In this document: positions 1-9,332 of the stretch, one piece after another
Position numbering within the stretch: the stretch's first letter is position 1
Layout of the letters: the number at the start of each line of letters is the position of its first letter
From: Methylosinus sp. LW4
GTDB lineage: Bacteria > Pseudomonadota > Alphaproteobacteria > Rhizobiales > Beijerinckiaceae
Direction of reading: 5' to 3'
NCBI RefSeq assembly: GCF_000379125.1
Contig: NZ_KB900626.1
Coordinates: 1,273,748 to 1,337,747 of the forward strand
DNA: 64,000 bases
Translations under genes and position numbers: made by a program
The notes under the pieces: generated by a model
Database searches by the model: none
Seen by the model: the letters and a program-made list of their open reading frames with translations, nothing else
Told to the model about the DNA's origin: nothing

Positions 1-491
1 TAGGTCTGCGCGGCGGGCGTCGCCGCGCGCAGGCTCCCTTGCACGGAGAGAATGGTCGCGCCCCATTCGAGCAGCCGCAGCCGGCCGCCGATCCAGCCCG
101 CGCCGAGTCCCTCGTAACGCGCGCCGCCGCCGAGGCCGGGCGGCAGATAGAGCGGCGCGCCGGCGATCGCTTCCGCCGTCAGATATTGCAATTGCTGGAG
201 CTGGCGCTGCTCATTGGCGCCGCGGAAACGCATATAGCTCGACTCGGCGACGAAGGTGATCTCGTCGATGAGGCCATATTCGACATAGGCCTGCGTCTCG
301 AATTTGGCATAGGAGGGCGCGGCGACGAGCTTGCCGCGCGAGTCATAGGCCTTATGGGCGTCGGCGAAGCTGGTCGAGAGGATGACGATCCCCTCGCCCG
401 GCTTTTGCAGAAACGCGCCGGCGCGGCACGCCGCCGATTGTAGAAACGACAGCGCCGCGACACAGGAGCAGATACGCGCCCATGAGCTCAT
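1..491 (-). CDS. Secreted conserved hypothetical protein (C-terminus beyond the window)
   Basis: Reading the minus strand from the ATG at 491 gives an uninterrupted frame of 163 codons that runs off the left edge of the window. The product starts with a short basic/hydrophobic stretch (MSSWARICSCVAALSFLQ) that looks like a signal peptide. It continues with a motif (GAFLQKPGEGIVILS) and aromatic-rich alternating residues (AYVEYGLIDEITFVAESSY) typical of outer-membrane beta-strand proteins. I have seen similar secreted proteins of unknown function in rhizobia, but I cannot name a family. No Shine-Dalgarno sequence is obvious. The frame stays open upstream of 491 for some codons, so the start is the first ATG followed by a plausible signal sequence. 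Confidence 0.6.
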   Translation of the reverse strand, partial: MSSWARICSCVAALSFLQSAACRAGAFLQKPGEGIVILSTSFADAHKAYDSRGKLVAAPSYAKFETQAYVEYGLIDEITFVAESSYMRFRGANEQRQLQQLQYLTAEAIAGAPLYLPPGLGGGARYEGLGAGWIGGRLRLLEWGATILSVQGSLRAATPAAQT

Positions 492-616
492 GAAGAAAAA
501 CGCCGCATCGAGGCCCGAACGCAAGCTGCTGATCGAGCGACGAAACGCTAAAATGAAATCAATTTGTCCACAAGCGTCCGCGCCGCGGACGCCGATTCAT
601 GGTGAAAACATACGCT

Positions 617-3600
617 TCAGGCGGAGAAGCTCTTTCCGCGCCAAGCGACGCTCTCGAGCTTCAATTCGCCTTTGCGCTCGAAGGCGTCGGGACGCAGGCT
701 GAGCTCGCCGTCGATCATCTCCAGGCCGAGCAGCCCATAGGCGGCGGACAGCATGCGCGCGGCGGCGCCCGTGTACCAGCTCCAGCCGCCGCGGCCCTCA
801 TAGCCCTCGCCCTCATAGACGTCGGCCGGCTGCTGATGCGGCGCGAGGCCGTAAATATCGGCCTGCTCCGGCGTCGTCAGTCGCGACAGCGGCGAGATGG
901 CGAACCAAGCGTCCCACGCGCGCGCGAACAGCGCGTCGGATTGCGCCTGATCGCCGCCGGCGGCGGCCTCCAGCGCGAGGCGCGTCAGCGCGTCGATCAG
1001 CCAGGAGACGCCATGCGAATATTGGCCGCCATTCTCGCGCACGCCCGGCGGATATTCGGCGCTGCGGCCGGGATAGGGACGCGAGTTCTCGTCGAAGAAA
1101 GGCGTCACCAGCAATATGCGATCCGGCCGCGCGAGCGCCGCCAGCGCATTGTCGAGCGTCTCCTTGCCGCGCGCGAAATCCACCGCGCCGGAGAGGATCG
1201 GCCAGGAGGCGGTCATGGCGCTCATCGGCGCGACCTCGCTTCCATCATCCGCATAGGCGCGCAGGAAGCGGTCGCCCCGCCAGCAGGAATCGAGCGCAGC
1301 GCGCAGCGCCTCGGCGCGCGCGCGATAGCGAGCCGCTCGTTCGGCGTCGCCGCGCGACTCGAACAAAGGCGCGATATCGACGAGAATCCCGTGCAGGAAG
1401 AAGCCGACCCAGACGCTCTCGCCGCGTCCCTGCGCGCCGAGCAGATTGAGCCCGTCGTCCCAATCGCCCGTCCCCATCAGCGGCAGGCCATGGGCGCCGA
1501 AGCGGTCCAGCGAATAGTCGATCGCCCGCGCGCAATGGCCGAGCAGCGTGTCCTTGTCGCGCGAGGTCAGCGGCACGCTGGCGTTTCCTTCCCGATCGGG
1601 CGGCGTCAGCTCCGCCTCGAGGAAGGGCTCGATCGCGTCGAGAATGGCGTCGTCGCCGGTTCCCTTCACATAGCGGACGGTCAGATAGGGCAGCCACAGA
1701 TGCGGGTCGGAGGCGTGGGTGCGGTCGGCGATGCCGCAGCCGCCGTCCGGCGCGTCATGCCACCATTTCACCGCGTCGCCCTCGATGAACTGATGCGCGG
1801 CATGCTTCAAAATCTGCGCGCGGGCGAGTTCCGGCGCGAGATGAATGAGCGGCAGCACATCCTGCAGCTGATCGCGATAGCCGGTCGCGCCCGAGCGCTG
1901 CGCCGGGCCGGAGCGGCCCCAGAGCCGCGAGACGAGCAGCTGATAGGGCAGCCAGTCATTCACCAGCCGGTCGAATTCCGGCCGATTGGTCTTCACCCGC
2001 AGCACGCCGAGGCGAGCGTCCCAATCGCGCTTCGTTTCTTCCAGCGCGCGTGTGGCGTAGGCCGGATCGCTGGCGAGCGCGGCGAGAATCTTGGAGCTTT
2101 CGAGCGTCGGCGTCTGCCCCATGGCGACGACGACGAGCGACTCGCCCTCGGCGGGAACGTCGATCGCGCCGGAGAAGCTCGCCACCTTGCGCTGATGCTC
2201 CGGCGCGCCGGCGTCGGGGTGGCCATGCTCGACCATATAGGGAAGCGCCGGGTCGCGGCTCTCATGGCCGAGGAAGCGTCGCCGCGAGGTCTCGGCGAAC
2301 TCCGCCGCGATCGAGGTGGAGACGAAGGCCCAGCCCTGGACGAAATTATTGTCCGGGTTGCGGAAGTAGAGCGCGCGATTGTTCTCGCCCGCGAGGGCCT
2401 CTATGCGGCCGAGGCTTTCGTTCGGCGTCTCGGCGAGAACGATCTCCATCGCCGGGGTGATCTGCAGCAGACGCTCGTGATCGTGGCGGTTGATAATGCG
2501 CAGCAGCTTGATTTCCACCGGCTGGTCCGGCGGGACGAAGACGGTCAATTCGAGGTCGAGACCGTCGCGGCTAGAACGATAGATCGCATAGCCGAGGCCA
2601 TATTCGATCCTGTGCTCCGCGTCGCGCCGGCGCAGCGGCGCGAAGGTCGCCGAATGCGCGTCCTGGCGGGCGAGGTGATAGACGTAAATGGCCTGTCCCG
2701 CTGGCGTCATGCGGCCCTCGCCCATGCGGAAGGGCGTCAGGCTGTTGAGCCGCGAATTGCCGTGGAAGGAATAAATATCGCCATGATTGCCGAGCACCGC
2801 GCCCTGCCCGACCGCATTGGCGATCACATGGGCGTAGAGCCGCGTCGTATCGGGGCGCAGCGTCAGGCTGCGGCCGTCCTCGGCGAAAGCGTAGCGATGC
2901 TCGGTCGGCGCCGGCGGATGCAGCAGCGCGCGCTTGCGCGCCAGCGCCGTTTCCACACTCGCGAAATCGACGTCGCGCGCGAGGTGCTCGGCGATCATGC
3001 GCGTCGCCGAAGCGATGTCGCGCGCCCAGCCGTCGACGATGACGATCTCCGCCGCGCCGCCGGCCGCGATCTCCAGTTCCGCGCGCAGGCTGGCGATCGG
3101 CTCGAAGCCGAACAGCAGGCCCTCGTCTGACGGATCGCGCGGCTGATCGCCATTTCTGAGGCTGTCCGGCGATCCGGCGGCGCCGAGGCCATAGAAGCGC
3201 GCCTTCACATCCTCATAGCCGACGACGCGAAGCCGCGTGCCTTCGGCCGCGCCGATCGCATGAAAGCCGACCTCCGGCGAAAGGCGGCGATCGACGTCGC
3301 GCCGCGCGCCGCCCTTCAGCAGGCGGTTCTGCGCGATAATGGCGTTCAGCCCGCCGACGAACCATGTGCCGATGTGAATGGCGTTATAGGCGGCGTCCCG
3401 CTGCTCGACGCCGGTCTCGTTCAGCACCCATTCGCGAAGCGTCGCGAGTGTGATCTTGCGCGGTCGCTGCTCGAGATCGACGAGGCGCAGGCGCGTGATC
3501 TCCACGGCCTCGTCCGGCGCGAGCGCAATCTTCGCTTCTATGGCGAAGCCGCCCTGCTCCATCAGCACGTAGAGGAAAGTGCAGCCCTCGCTCTCCAGCG

Positions 3601-6061
3601 ACACTTTCTCGCAGCGCGCGCAGGTCGGCGCGGAGCCGAGCGACCAGAGATCGCGGCCCTCCTCGCGGAAGAACAGAAAGCGTCCGCGCGGATGCGCGTG
3701 ATCGTCGGGCCTGCGGGTGAGATCGATCGGCGGGCCGCCGCGGGCGACGCCCTCGACGCGCATCGCGCCCTGGCCATCCTCGAACCATTGGCTGGTGACG
3801 AGGCCATTGGTCAGCTCGAAGGGCTTGGAGCCGGGCGCGCCGCCGGCGCCGGTGACGCCTTCCAACGGCAGCTTGCCGGCTTTGGCGAGCTGGATCAGCA
3901 GGAAAATCACCAGCGCGATGGAGAGCGCGCCCGCATAGGCCATATAGCCGCCCATGAGGTAGGAATAGGACGGCGGGCGCAGATGCGCCATGCGCTCGGC
4001 CGCGCTCCAGGCCTGATCCCATTCCGCGCCGCGCGGAATGTAGAAGGGCAAAAGCAGCGGCGCCCAGGTGGCGAAGCGGCGCAATCCTTCCGGTATGGCG
4101 CGGCTCTTCTGCGCCTTGCCGATGAAGCGCGCGGCCTTTTCGTCCGCGACATCGCCGCCGACGAAGGAGAGGTTCACCAGCGTCGCGACGCGCAGTCCCA
4201 TATGGTCGAACCAGATCAGCACGCGGATGGCGTCATAGGCCAGCAGAGCCGTGAATATGTCGAGGCTCCAGGCGCGGAAATCCTGATCCGGCAGCGCGTG
4301 ATTCATCCATATGGCGACGATGGTGCGGATGAGGCCGTCCTGATTGTACCAGGCCGGATCGGGCGAGGCCTTCAGAAAGGAATAGATGACCGGCGCCATC
4401 CATAGGCCCCAGCGCAGCACGCGCACTGCGTTCTCGACCAGCATGTCGAGACCTTCCCAGCTCGCGAGCTGGCGCAAAGGCGCGAGGCTGCGGCGCACCA
4501 GCGCCGTCAGGAAGAAGAGATTGATCGAGAACAAGGGCGCGGCGAACACCCATTGGATGACGCCCGACAGCGACTCGTCGAAAAAGAGGCGAACGCCACC
4601 ATCGACGAAGCCGAGATTGGTCGCGCCCCATTTGGAGAACAGCGGGCGGATGACGTAATCGGCGACCGGTCGACCGTCGGCGGCGTAGCTCAGCGAGATA
4701 TAGGCGAAGAATTTCTTGGCGATCGTCGAGAGCTGATCGGCGTCGAGATACCAGGCTACCGCCCCGCCGACGAGCCCGCCCAAAAGCGCGCCCAGCGCAT
4801 AGACGCGCCAGCTGCGTAAATGCTGGCGGCGCTTCTGCTGAAGCGCATAAAGATCGAAGCCCATGTCCACGCCGGCATAGGCGAGAAGCCCCGCCCCGGC
4901 GCCGAAGAGGAAGCGCGCGCCGCCGTCCTCGTGCGGCAGGCCGAAGAGCAGCGCGAAACCGACCGCCGCGCCGGCGACGAGGCCGCGCGGGATATTGGCG
5001 GTCCGCTCATATTCGAGCCGCAGCCTCGCGTAGAATGGCGGGGTCGAATCCGTGCTCTCGACGATGGCGCGCAGCAGCGGGAATGTCGCCGCGCCGATCA
5101 GCGCGCCGCCGACCGGACCCGCCGCGACGAGAAGCCCGAGCGCCGGCGGGAAGCTCACAATGAGCCCGGCGACCAGCAGCAGCGCCATGAAGACGAAGCC
5201 ATAGACGGCGCCCTTGGCGGCGCCGGTCTTCCAGTCGTTGAGCACGATGACCGGCAGAGACGGCGTCCCGCGCAGCATTCCCGCCATGGCCTGTGTGACG
5301 AGATAGGTCTCGCCCCAAAGACCGGCCTGCGCCGCGGCGGCGAGCAGCGCCGCGACGATGATGGCGACCGGCGCCGGCAGAAAGGCGACATGCGGATGTG
5401 CGCCGAGGCTGGCGATCTCCGGCGTGACGGCGGCGATCAGCGCGGCGAGGAACAGCACGCCATGCGGACGCCATTGCTGCGGCAGATAGCGGCCGAGCGC
5501 CAGCGGCGCGCCGACGATGACGGCCTCGTTCAACAGAAAAACAATGAGCGTCCGCGCCGCGATGACGCGCGCCGTCTGCGGAACGTCGAGACCGAGGAAG
5601 AGCAGCCCGCCCAATTCGCCGACGACACGCGAGCCGAGCGCGACCAAAAGGCTGAACAGGAATGGGAGAAGGAATAGCGCCGCGCGCAGCGCGAAAGGCG
5701 AGCCGGGAAGAATGGAGACGCCGAGCAGATAGAGGCCGACCGCGGAGCCCGCGCCGATCGGCGTCAAAGTGAAGAGGCTGGAAAGCGTCTCCGGCGCGCG
5801 CCACAGCACGCCTGCGGGATCGCAGAGCAAGGCGAGCGCGCCAATGGCGAGGAAATCAATGGCGAAATCGACGCCCTGGCGGATGCGCCCCTGCGCCGGG
5901 CGCAAAAGGAGCAGCGCCGTCGCGGCGAAAAAGCCGGCGACGAGCATATGCTCATGGCCGCCGCCCGCCTCCGTGGCCGAAACGAGCGAGCAGATCGCGC
6001 CGAATGCGATCCGCCCAAATCGCGCGCCTGCCGTCGGCAGGCCGGCTTGGTGAGGCGCCAT
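617..6061 (-). CDS. Large polytopic membrane protein with C-terminal GH94 glycoside phosphorylase-like domains (NdvB C-half-like)
   Basis: About 1814 residues. Residues 1 to about 735 are strongly hydrophobic with many membrane segments. From about residue 747 (FELTNGLVTSQWFEDG) the protein resembles the GH94 / glycosyltransferase-36 part of cyclic beta-1,2-glucan synthases and 1,2-beta-oligoglucan phosphorylases. The GDWDDG motif near residue 1532 fits the GH94 signature holding the catalytic acid, and an alpha/alpha-barrel-like end follows (YPPGVRENGGQYSHG). NdvB proteins are near 2800 residues and begin with a GT84 synthase domain, which I do not see here. It may therefore trim or phosphorolyse beta-glucans at the membrane rather than make them. 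The start was moved from 6250 to the ATG at 6061. GGAG lies six bases upstream of 6061, and the 63 codons before it encode Arg/Ala-rich, non-homologous sequence. Confidence 0.75.
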   Translation of the reverse strand: MAPHQAGLPTAGARFGRIAFGAICSLVSATEAGGGHEHMLVAGFFAATALLLLRPAQGRIRQGVDFAIDFLAIGALALLCDPAGVLWRAPETLSSLFTLTPIGAGSAVGLYLLGVSILPGSPFALRAALFLLPFLFSLLVALGSRVVGELGGLLFLGLDVPQTARVIAARTLIVFLLNEAVIVGAPLALGRYLPQQWRPHGVLFLAALIAAVTPEIASLGAHPHVAFLPAPVAIIVAALLAAAAQAGLWGETYLVTQAMAGMLRGTPSLPVIVLNDWKTGAAKGAVYGFVFMALLLVAGLIVSFPPALGLLVAAGPVGGALIGAATFPLLRAIVESTDSTPPFYARLRLEYERTANIPRGLVAGAAVGFALLFGLPHEDGGARFLFGAGAGLLAYAGVDMGFDLYALQQKRRQHLRSWRVYALGALLGGLVGGAVAWYLDADQLSTIAKKFFAYISLSYAADGRPVADYVIRPLFSKWGATNLGFVDGGVRLFFDESLSGVIQWVFAAPLFSINLFFLTALVRRSLAPLRQLASWEGLDMLVENAVRVLRWGLWMAPVIYSFLKASPDPAWYNQDGLIRTIVAIWMNHALPDQDFRAWSLDIFTALLAYDAIRVLIWFDHMGLRVATLVNLSFVGGDVADEKAARFIGKAQKSRAIPEGLRRFATWAPLLLPFYIPRGAEWDQAWSAAERMAHLRPPSYSYLMGGYMAYAGALSIALVIFLLIQLAKAGKLPLEGVTGAGGAPGSKPFELTNGLVTSQWFEDGQGAMRVEGVARGGPPIDLTRRPDDHAHPRGRFLFFREEGRDLWSLGSAPTCARCEKVSLESEGCTFLYVLMEQGGFAIEAKIALAPDEAVEITRLRLVDLEQRPRKITLATLREWVLNETGVEQRDAAYNAIHIGTWFVGGLNAIIAQNRLLKGGARRDVDRRLSPEVGFHAIGAAEGTRLRVVGYEDVKARFYGLGAAGSPDSLRNGDQPRDPSDEGLLFGFEPIASLRAELEIAAGGAAEIVIVDGWARDIASATRMIAEHLARDVDFASVETALARKRALLHPPAPTEHRYAFAEDGRSLTLRPDTTRLYAHVIANAVGQGAVLGNHGDIYSFHGNSRLNSLTPFRMGEGRMTPAGQAIYVYHLARQDAHSATFAPLRRRDAEHRIEYGLGYAIYRSSRDGLDLELTVFVPPDQPVEIKLLRIINRHDHERLLQITPAMEIVLAETPNESLGRIEALAGENNRALYFRNPDNNFVQGWAFVSTSIAAEFAETSRRRFLGHESRDPALPYMVEHGHPDAGAPEHQRKVASFSGAIDVPAEGESLVVVAMGQTPTLESSKILAALASDPAYATRALEETKRDWDARLGVLRVKTNRPEFDRLVNDWLPYQLLVSRLWGRSGPAQRSGATGYRDQLQDVLPLIHLAPELARAQILKHAAHQFIEGDAVKWWHDAPDGGCGIADRTHASDPHLWLPYLTVRYVKGTGDDAILDAIEPFLEAELTPPDREGNASVPLTSRDKDTLLGHCARAIDYSLDRFGAHGLPLMGTGDWDDGLNLLGAQGRGESVWVGFFLHGILVDIAPLFESRGDAERAARYRARAEALRAALDSCWRGDRFLRAYADDGSEVAPMSAMTASWPILSGAVDFARGKETLDNALAALARPDRILLVTPFFDENSRPYPGRSAEYPPGVRENGGQYSHGVSWLIDALTRLALEAAAGGDQAQSDALFARAWDAWFAISPLSRLTTPEQADIYGLAPHQQPADVYEGEGYEGRGGWSWYTGAAARMLSAAYGLLGLEMIDGELSLRPDAFERKGELKLESVAWRGKSFSA

Positions 6062-6472
6062 AGGGGTCTCCAGCTTGCGCGCGGCCAGCAGCGGGCTGCG
6101 GCCTCCTCCTGCGCGCGAATCGCGGGCGCCCGCTCTCGTCGGCCGGAGATTTGCCGGATGGCGGCGCAAATGTCGACTCTCCGCAAGCTCGGCCGTCGAC
6201 GCCGCATTTCTCCGCGTCGCGGTCGGCGAGACGCGCGCAAGGAACATCATCGGAACAGACGCCGAAACGTCTAATATTCGCGTCGAATTATCAGTATTAT
6301 TCCCGACATCCTATTGGCGCGTTCGTAACGACGGCCATGCTTTATCCGCCTTTGCGGTCTAACCAGGACGCGCTCGCCTCCGATAATGGCTCGTTACATG
6401 AGAGCGAAGCCCCGGCCGAAGCTTCGCTGTGAGCGGCTCTTTCCGGTCGAAACTCGGTCGCGAGAAGGTATA
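6062..6472. other. Divergent intergenic region, no gene seen
   Basis: This 411-base gap separates the divergent GH94 gene (minus) from the gene at 6473 (plus). The half next to the GH94 gene is GC-rich and translates only into Arg/Ala-rich noise. Around 6240-6320 it becomes AT-richer (TAATATTCG, TTATCAGTATTATTCC), as expected of a promoter. I see no operator-like palindrome or RNA gene. Confidence 0.4.
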
Positions 6473-7252
6473 ATGAATGAGATGGCCATGCGGTCTTTCG
6501 TGCGAATGAGTGAGATGGACGAATCCAAAAGGGAGGGCCAGCCGGCGACGACGGGCGATGCGCCCGCCCCGACGGCGCTGGTGACGGATAGGCGGCCCGA
6601 GCGGGGCTCCGGCCAGCGCGCGCTGGCCACGGAGACCAAGGAGACCCGCGTCGCCAATCTGACCGGCGCGATGCGTCGGGCGCGGCTCGCCAACGCCGAG
6701 CGCTCGGGCGTTCTCGCCGATCTCCGCGACGCCGAGATCGCCCGGCTCGAAATATTGCGGGACCATCTGGATCCCGTCCTCGCCCAGGCGCCGAAGGATT
6801 GCGACCTCTTCGACATAGGCGTCTCGCATGGCGATCGGCCGCGCCTCTTCATCGATCACGTCGGCTTCGTCGAGATGGGCCGGGACCGCCGCACCTATCG
6901 CTTTCTGCAGGACACGCGCAACGGCCGCGTCACCATAGGCGAGAGCGAAAATATTGCGACGGTGGTGGAGGCTATCACCGAATATATGGCGCATCGGCTG
7001 ATCGAGCGGGAAAAAGCGCTGGCTTTCGACTTTGCCGGACAGGGCGGCGCCCGCGCCTTCACCGAGGAGGCGGCGAAGAAAAAGCGGCTGGCGGCTCCAA
7101 AGGCGAGCCTGCCCGCTCTGCCCCGGCCCGGCGGAATCGGCGAGACGCTCTATCGCGCCATTCTATTTCTGGCGCAGGGCGCCGGCGCGGCGGCGTTCTT
7201 CTTCCTGCTGTGGCGGCTCGGCGTCTACGCCATCCCCTATCTGACGCGCTGA
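6473..7252 (+). CDS. Conserved hypothetical protein with one C-terminal membrane segment
   Basis: 259 residues. The start at 6473 was chosen because GAGAAGG lies five bases upstream; an ATG-led extension to 6386 is possible but has no ribosome site. The first ~60 residues look disordered. A charged, probably helical and folded middle follows (about 75-190), containing DLFDIGVSHGDRPRLFIDHV and a TYRFLQDTRNGRVTIGES stretch. A single hydrophobic helix close to the C-terminus (ILFLAQGAGAAAFFFLLWRL) should anchor it in the inner membrane with the bulk facing the cytoplasm. I recognise this as a type found in other Hyphomicrobiales but cannot assign a function. It converges on the phosphoesterase gene across a palindromic repeat. 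Confidence 0.65.
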   Translation: MNEMAMRSFVRMSEMDESKREGQPATTGDAPAPTALVTDRRPERGSGQRALATETKETRVANLTGAMRRARLANAERSGVLADLRDAEIARLEILRDHLDPVLAQAPKDCDLFDIGVSHGDRPRLFIDHVGFVEMGRDRRTYRFLQDTRNGRVTIGESENIATVVEAITEYMAHRLIEREKALAFDFAGQGGARAFTEEAAKKKRLAAPKASLPALPRPGGIGETLYRAILFLAQGAGAAAFFFLLWRLGVYAIPYLTR

Positions 7253-7259
7253 GCCTCCG

Positions 7260-7334
7260 GTCATTCCGGTTCGAATCGAACCGGAATGACTCTTCACGCG
7301 AGCCGGTTCCCGCTTCGCTCGAAAACACTCTAGA
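7260..7334. repeat. Dispersed palindromic intergenic repeat, copy 1
   Basis: An almost perfect inverted repeat (CATTCCGGTT ... AACCGGAATG, six-base centre) is followed by a tail TTCACGCGAGCCGGTTCC and CTTCGCTCGAAAACACTC. The same arrangement recurs at 35706-35810. The copy sits between two converging genes, where the hairpin could also help end transcription, although no clean T-run follows. It touches the last codons of the minus-strand gene at 7330. Confidence 0.6.
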
Positions 7335-8211
7335 GGGCCAGCGCGTCCAGCTCCTCGATGGTCTCGCCGTCGGCGCCCAATCCGCGCGAGCGGGCGGAGA
7401 TCAGGATTTTGTCGCCCTCGCGCTCGATGGAATAGAGATTATAGGCGGCGCGGGGATAATGCGCGCCGGCCTTGGCCGAGGCGGAGGCCGCGCCGACAAC
7501 CGGCGTTTCCCCATGCGCGCCGGGCAGGCGATGCAGGCTGATCTTGTGATTATGGCCATGCAGGATCAGCTCGGCGCCGTGGCGGGCGATGATCGCCTCC
7601 AGCTCGGCGGCGTCGTCCAGGCCGCGCAACGCCTTGGCGCCGCCGCGATGCGGCGGATGATGCAGCAGCACGACCCGCGCCAGCCCTTCCGCCTTGGTCT
7701 TGTCGAGCAGCGCCGCCAATTTCTTGCGCTGCTCCGCGCCGAGCCTGCCCGAGGCGACGAAAGGCGCCGTCGGCACGGCCGAGTCGAGCCCGATGAGCGC
7801 CACCCCGCCGCGCCGCCGCAGATAGGGAAAGCCCGCCCCCTCCTCCGATGTCGTCCAAGGCGCGAAGGTCTCGGCGATACGGGGCACGGCGGCCGGCACA
7901 TAGGCGTCGTGATTGCCCGGGGTGAAGCTGACATTCTCCGGGCTGCCGAGGCCGGAGAGCCAGAGCCGCGCGGCCTCTATCTCGGCGTCGAGGCCGATAT
8001 TGACGATATCGCCGGTCATCGCGACATGGTCGGGCTTTTGCGCCGCCATGTCTTCGACGAGCCGGCCGAGCAAGCCCATGTCATGCGCCTGCGCCCGCTT
8101 ATTGATCCAATTGGCGTAGCCGGTGAGCCGCTTGCCGGCGAGCTCGCGCAGGCTCGGCCGCGGGATCGGCCCGATATGGGCGTCGGAGAGATGAGCGAGC
8201 AGAAACGCCAT
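7330..8211 (-). CDS. Cytoplasmic calcineurin-like metallophosphoesterase (CpdA-like)
   Basis: 293 residues with the full set of class III phosphodiesterase metal motifs: DAH near residue 10, TGDIVN near 66, GNHD near 98, a lone-His region LLHHPPH, and GHNH near 219. No signal peptide is present, so it acts in the cytoplasm. CpdA-type enzymes hydrolyse cyclic AMP, but related enzymes use other phosphodiesters, so the substrate is uncertain. The ATG at 8211 lies nine bases after the mbfA stop, which suggests one mRNA with mbfA upstream. This is a typical single-domain length and nothing appears damaged. Confidence 0.85.
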   Translation of the reverse strand: MAFLLAHLSDAHIGPIPRPSLRELAGKRLTGYANWINKRAQAHDMGLLGRLVEDMAAQKPDHVAMTGDIVNIGLDAEIEAARLWLSGLGSPENVSFTPGNHDAYVPAAVPRIAETFAPWTTSEEGAGFPYLRRRGGVALIGLDSAVPTAPFVASGRLGAEQRKKLAALLDKTKAEGLARVVLLHHPPHRGGAKALRGLDDAAELEAIIARHGAELILHGHNHKISLHRLPGAHGETPVVGAASASAKAGAHYPRAAYNLYSIEREGDKILISARSRGLGADGETIEELDALAL

Positions 8212-8220
8212 TGGCCAGCC

Positions 8221-9192
8221 TCACGCGCCGCCGATGAGAATGCCCGCCGCGAGCACGATCGCGCCGCCGAGCACGATCTGAAACACGGCCTGCAGGAAGG
8301 GCGTGTCCATGTAGCGCGCGCGGATGAAGGCGATCGCCCACAGCTCGAAGAAGACCACCGCGCCGGCGATGGTCGTCGCTATGGCGAAGCTGTCGGGGAT
8401 CGCATCCGGCACGAGATAGGGCAGAGTATGGCCGAGGCCGCCGAGCGTCGTCATCAGCCCGCAGACGCCGCCGCGCAGGATCGGCGAGCCGCGGCCGGTC
8501 AGCGAGCCGTCGTCCGAGAGCGCCTCGGCGAAGCCCATGCTGATGCCGGCGCCGATGGAGGCGGCGAGGCCGACGAGAAACGTCTCCCAATTATTATGGG
8601 TGGCGAAGGCTGCGGCGAAGAGCGGCGCCAGAGTCGAGACCGAGCCGTCCATGAGCCCGGCGAGGCCCGGCTGCACATATTGCAGGATGAAGAAACGCCG
8701 ATAGGCGAGATCCTCCTCCTTTTTCGCGCCGGGCGTGAGGATTTGCGCCCCGAGACGCATGGCGAGAGTCTCGTGCCCCTGCTCCGCCGCGGCGAGATCG
8801 CCGAGCAGCTTGCGCACGCCGACGTCGGTCGCCCGGTCCGCCGCGCGCTGGTAGAAGAGCGCGCTCTCATATTCCATGACCTCCGCTTCCTTGCGGATCG
8901 TCTCGAGCGAGAGATTGCGCGTCAGCCAGATCGGCCGGCGACGCAGAAAGCCCTTCACATCCTCGCGCCGAATGGGCGGCAGATTGGGGCCGAAACGCTT
9001 CTGATAGAGGTTGAGCAGCGCGTGGCGATGGGCGGCCTCCTGCTCGGCCATTTCCTCGAAGACGCTGGCCGAGGAAGGATAGCGCTCGGAGAGGTCTTCC
9101 GCGAAGCTCTGATAGATGCGGCCGTCCTCCTCCTCCGAGGCGATGGCGACGGCGAGAATTTCGCGTTCCGTGAGGTCGCTAAAGGATTTCAA
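8221..9192 (-). CDS. mbfA: Membrane-bound ferritin MbfA (rubrerythrin-VIT1 fusion), iron exporter
   Basis: 323 residues. The N-terminal ~150 form a ferritin-like four-helix domain with paired iron-ligand motifs (SEEEDGRIY, EQEAAHRH, EAEVMEYES, EQGHE). The C-terminal half is a VIT1/Ccc1-type domain with several membrane helices (GLMDGSVSTLAPLFAAAFA opens it). In Bradyrhizobium and Agrobacterium, MbfA exports iron and protects against iron and peroxide stress under control of the haem-sensing regulator Irr. The start is TTG at 9192: it is preceded by AAGGAG at a good distance, and no in-frame ATG precedes the conserved MKSFSDLTEREIL. It leads an operon with the phosphoesterase. A weak iron-box-like palindrome lies upstream. 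Confidence 0.9.
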   Translation of the reverse strand: MKSFSDLTEREILAVAIASEEEDGRIYQSFAEDLSERYPSSASVFEEMAEQEAAHRHALLNLYQKRFGPNLPPIRREDVKGFLRRRPIWLTRNLSLETIRKEAEVMEYESALFYQRAADRATDVGVRKLLGDLAAAEQGHETLAMRLGAQILTPGAKKEEDLAYRRFFILQYVQPGLAGLMDGSVSTLAPLFAAAFATHNNWETFLVGLAASIGAGISMGFAEALSDDGSLTGRGSPILRGGVCGLMTTLGGLGHTLPYLVPDAIPDSFAIATTIAGAVVFFELWAIAFIRARYMDTPFLQAVFQIVLGGAIVLAAGILIGGA

Positions 9193-9258
9193 TCTGACGC
9201 TCCTTGCGCGCGGCGGAACGGCGGCGCTAGTTAGCTGTCGACGTCGCGCCGGCGACGA

Positions 9259-9275
9259 TTTGGAGCGGTTCTAGA
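9259..9275. promoter_or_regulatory. Candidate Irr/ICE-type iron box upstream of mbfA
   Basis: TTTGGAGCGGTTCTAGA resembles the rhizobial iron-control element pattern TTTAGAA-N3-TTCTAAA at 11 of 14 defined positions, by my own alignment. It lies about 70-80 bases before the TTG start of mbfA, a gene controlled by Irr in relatives. The match is imperfect, and GAGCGGTTCTAGA-like strings also occur in intergenic repeats of these genomes, so this is tentative. Confidence 0.3.
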
Positions 9276-9332
9276 GGGTCGAACCATGGAACGCCAGACA
9301 TTTGAACGCTCGGCCGCACGAGCGCCGGATCG

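Noticed and set aside
599..3130. 843-codon plus-strand ORF opposite the GH94 gene
   Set aside because: An Arg-rich shadow of the codon-biased minus-strand gene, without any domain or signal.
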